Source of the DNA: an uncultured beta proteobacterium
GTDB lineage: Bacteria; Pseudomonadota; Gammaproteobacteria; Burkholderiales; Burkholderiaceae_C
Length of the DNA stretch: 15,921 nt
Reading direction: 5' to 3'
Assembly (NCBI GenBank): GCA_903914985.1
Contig: CAIWRE010000080.1
Location: 1 to 15,921, forward strand
How positions within the stretch are numbered: position 1 is the stretch's first letter; each line of letters opens with the position of its first letter. This document shows, piece by piece, positions 14,123 to 15,921 of this stretch. The position numbers were made by a program, and so were the translations under genes. Below the pieces are notes generated by a model. The model was not told the origin of the DNA. It was given only the letters and a program-made list of their open reading frames with translations, and did no database searches.

Positions 14123-15136
14123 ATGAAAATTCTGGTGATCGGGGCTGGCGCGTTTGGAACGGCCTTGGCCATCGGCGCGGCAAAAAATGCCCAAGGCCAC
14201 CACACCAGCCTGTGGTCCCGCAGCCCTGAACACCAAGACCTGCTGCATACCGAGCGCCAGAACGCGCGTTACCTTCCAGGCTTTGCATTGCCCCCGTCGC
14301 TGGAGGTTCTGCAATGCGACGCACAAACCCTGCCGCGCCACCTTGCGCAACAAGACCTGATCATTATTGCGACGCCGATGGCTGGTTTGCGCGCTGTGTT
14401 GGGCGGGCTGACCGATTTGAAGGTGCCCGTGGCCTGGCTGTGCAAAGGGTTCGAGATGGCCCAGTCGTCCAGCGCCACCGGCCTGATGGGCCACGAGATT
14501 CAGGCGCAGCTTGCCCCCCATCTGCAAGCCGGCGTTTTAAGCGGGCCCAGTTTTGCCCAAGAGGTTGCGCGCGGCCAGCCCACGGCTTTGGTGGCCGCCA
14601 GCCAACATGAAGCGGTGCGTCAGGCGCTGGTGGCTGCGTTTCACAGCCCTGTGTTGCGGGTCTATGCCAGCGACGATATCGTGGGTGTGGAGGTGGGCGG
14701 CGCGGTCAAAAACGTGCTGGCAGTGGCCACCGGTTTGTGCGACGGTTTGAACCTCGGCCTCAATGCCCGCGCCGCGTTGATCACCCGGGGGCTGGCTGAA
14801 ATGACGCGTTTGGGCATGGCCTTGGGTGCCCGCGCGGAAACCTTTATGGGCCTGAGCGGTCTGGGCGATCTGGTGCTCACGGCCACCGGCGACCTGTCGC
14901 GCAACCGGCGTGTGGGCCTGGCTTTGGCCCAAGGCAAGTCACTGGCCCAAGCCGTCGAAGCGCTAGGTCATGTGGCGGAAGGTGTCTACAGCGCCCGCAC
15001 CGTTGTGCAACGGGCCCAAAGCCTGGGTCTGGAAATGCCCATTGCCAAGACCGTCGTCGACCTGCTGGATGGCCATTTGCGGCCGCAGCAAGCGGTCGCC
15101 GCGTTAATGGGCCGCGATCCAGGGCAGGAGCTATAG
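14123..15136 (+). CDS. gpsA: NAD(P)+-dependent glycerol-3-phosphate dehydrogenase
   Basis: Reduces dihydroxyacetone phosphate to sn-glycerol 3-phosphate, the backbone of membrane phospholipids, in the cytoplasm. The 337-residue protein opens with the dinucleotide motif GAGAFGTALA (7-16). It contains WLCKGFE (Lys109), LSGPSFAQEVARGQPTA (139-155), the catalytic Lys196 in VGGAVKNVLAVATG, and LTATGDLSRNRRVG near 252-265. E. coli GpsA has 339 residues. I preferred the ATG at 14123; a GTG one codon upstream and a TTG at 14078 remain possible. It closes the rhodanese-grxC-secB-gpsA cluster, and its product feeds the same lipid pool used by clsB elsewhere in the window. Confidence 0.97.
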   Translation: MKILVIGAGAFGTALAIGAAKNAQGHHTSLWSRSPEHQDLLHTERQNARYLPGFALPPSLEVLQCDAQTLPRHLAQQDLIIIATPMAGLRAVLGGLTDLKVPVAWLCKGFEMAQSSSATGLMGHEIQAQLAPHLQAGVLSGPSFAQEVARGQPTALVAASQHEAVRQALVAAFHSPVLRVYASDDIVGVEVGGAVKNVLAVATGLCDGLNLGLNARAALITRGLAEMTRLGMALGARAETFMGLSGLGDLVLTATGDLSRNRRVGLALAQGKSLAQAVEALGHVAEGVYSARTVVQRAQSLGLEMPIAKTVVDLLDGHLRPQQAVAALMGRDPGQEL

Positions 15137-15214
15137 CGACCCGCGATCAGCGGTAAATTACCAAAATCAACCAAATTCAGCGGAAAATGAGTAAATACAA
15201 AATATTCGCTGAAA

Positions 15215-15921
15215 ATGATTTTGAATTCTGCTGCTCAGCGCGGCCGGCTAGCACGGTGGCGCAGCCTGTTCGTGCTGGCGCTCTCCCTCTTCACAGCAAG
15301 CCACGTGCTCGCTTGGGGCGCACAAGGCCACGAGGTCGTTGCCAAAGTGGCGTGGCAGCGATTAACCCCCCAGGCGCGCCAGGAAGTCACCCGGCTGCTG
15401 GCCTTGGAGCCGGACCAAACACTGGAGTCCGTCGCCACCTGGGCCGATGAACACCGCAGTCCCGCCACCGGTGTGTGGCACTACATCAATTTCCCCAGAG
15501 CCAGCTGCAGCTACTCCGCCGAACGTGACTGTCCCGGCGGACGCTGCGTGGTGGCTGCCATTGCCCACCAAGCCACCATTTTTGCCTCCCGCGCCAGTGA
15601 CGCCGACCGGCTCAAAGCGCTCAAGTACCTGGTGCATCTGGTCGGTGACGTTCATCAACCCCTGCATGCGGGCTACCAGGACGATCGCGGCGGCAACCGC
15701 TTTCAGCTCCAGGCCTGGATGCACGCGAGGAATTTGCATGCCGTATGGGACAGCGGTTTGTTGCGCAACCTTGATTTGGGTAACGACGCCGTGGCAGCCA
15801 TGCTGGAGCGCATGCCTGTTCAGTCCAAACCACTGGACTTGAACCCCGTCCAGATGGCGCAAGAGTCTTGCAGGATCGTGGCGCAGACCGGCTTTTATCC
15901 GCAGGCCGGTGTGAACGCCGC
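15215..15921 (+). CDS. S1/P1-type zinc nuclease, 3' end outside window
   Basis: A secreted nuclease for single-stranded nucleic acids and 3'-nucleotides. The frame is open to the last base, giving 235 codons, so the C-terminus is missing. The signal peptide (residues 1-33) has a basic start, a hydrophobic core and cleavage after VLA, exposing Trp34 as the mature first residue, exactly as in P1 nuclease where the N-terminal Trp binds zinc. In mature numbering the other ligands fit the family: His6 (WGAQGH), Asp45 (WADEH), His56 (WHYIN), the HLVGDVHQPLH set (His, Asp, His) and HAVWD (His, Asp), for nine in total. The ATG at 15215 is inside a small hairpin region. It lies 78 nt after gpsA in an AT-rich gap. 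Confidence 0.9.
   Translation, partial: MILNSAAQRGRLARWRSLFVLALSLFTASHVLAWGAQGHEVVAKVAWQRLTPQARQEVTRLLALEPDQTLESVATWADEHRSPATGVWHYINFPRASCSYSAERDCPGGRCVVAAIAHQATIFASRASDADRLKALKYLVHLVGDVHQPLHAGYQDDRGGNRFQLQAWMHARNLHAVWDSGLLRNLDLGNDAVAAMLERMPVQSKPLDLNPVQMAQESCRIVAQTGFYPQAGVNA

Noticed and set aside
13385..14527. Minus-strand open frame (380 codons) opposite secB and gpsA
   Set aside because: It spans three well-supported plus-strand genes and has no domain signature.
15187..15450. Plus-strand 87-codon frame overlapping the start of the nuclease
   Set aside because: It is out of frame with the S1/P1 nuclease, whose signal peptide and zinc ligands are decisive, and the later part is an Arg/Pro-rich frame-shifted shadow.

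Overview
The window is a GC-rich, densely packed stretch of a betaproteobacterial chromosome. It most resembles the Burkholderiales, family Comamonadaceae (Rhodoferax/Polaromonas/Acidovorax-like). The lineage call rests on protein style, on the gene order rhodanese - grxC - secB - gpsA next to a phosphoglycerate mutase, and on the ctpA - moeB pair. It is inference from memory, not a database match. I see no phage, insertion sequence, CRISPR array, tRNA or rRNA. The content is mostly housekeeping, with an accessory block of exported proteins in the middle.

Left part (1-4473): the C-terminal half of aspS runs into the window and ends tail-to-tail with a minus-strand FAD-dependent D-amino-acid dehydrogenase (dadA type); the two stop codons share bases. 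A tandem glycine riboswitch precedes dadA on the minus strand, which suggests the enzyme acts in glycine or small amino acid oxidation. Divergent from it are an endonuclease/exonuclease/phosphatase-fold gene (ybhP-like) and clsB (cardiolipin synthase B), the same pair found next to each other in E. coli.

Middle part (4474-9638): folE (GTP cyclohydrolase I) is followed after 3 nt by a short BLUF blue-light sensor, then a DUF429 protein with a TTG start. Next come a 41-residue lipoprotein, a 207-residue secreted six-cysteine protein, a YebC/YeeN-family regulator, and a lipoprotein carrying a fibronectin-III-like domain and a seven-repeat beta-propeller. This is the least characterised part of the window.

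Right part (9639-15921): moeB/thiF-like, ctpA and gpmA all lie on the minus strand. Facing away from gpmA are a membrane-anchored rhodanese, grxC, secB and gpsA. The same order occurs in E. coli (gpmM-yibN-grxC-secB-gpsA), except that the cofactor-dependent mutase gpmA stands where E. coli has gpmM. The window ends inside an S1/P1-type zinc nuclease whose predicted mature protein keeps all nine zinc ligands.

No gene-free stretch exceeds 300 bases. The longest non-coding region is about 430 nt between dadA and the ybhP-like gene, and it is filled by the riboswitch and promoter region. The most interesting points are the glycine riboswitch on a DadA-type oxidase with a repeat-based switch candidate, the folE-BLUF operon, the tiny lipoprotein/secreted protein pair, and the lipoprotein beta-propeller.
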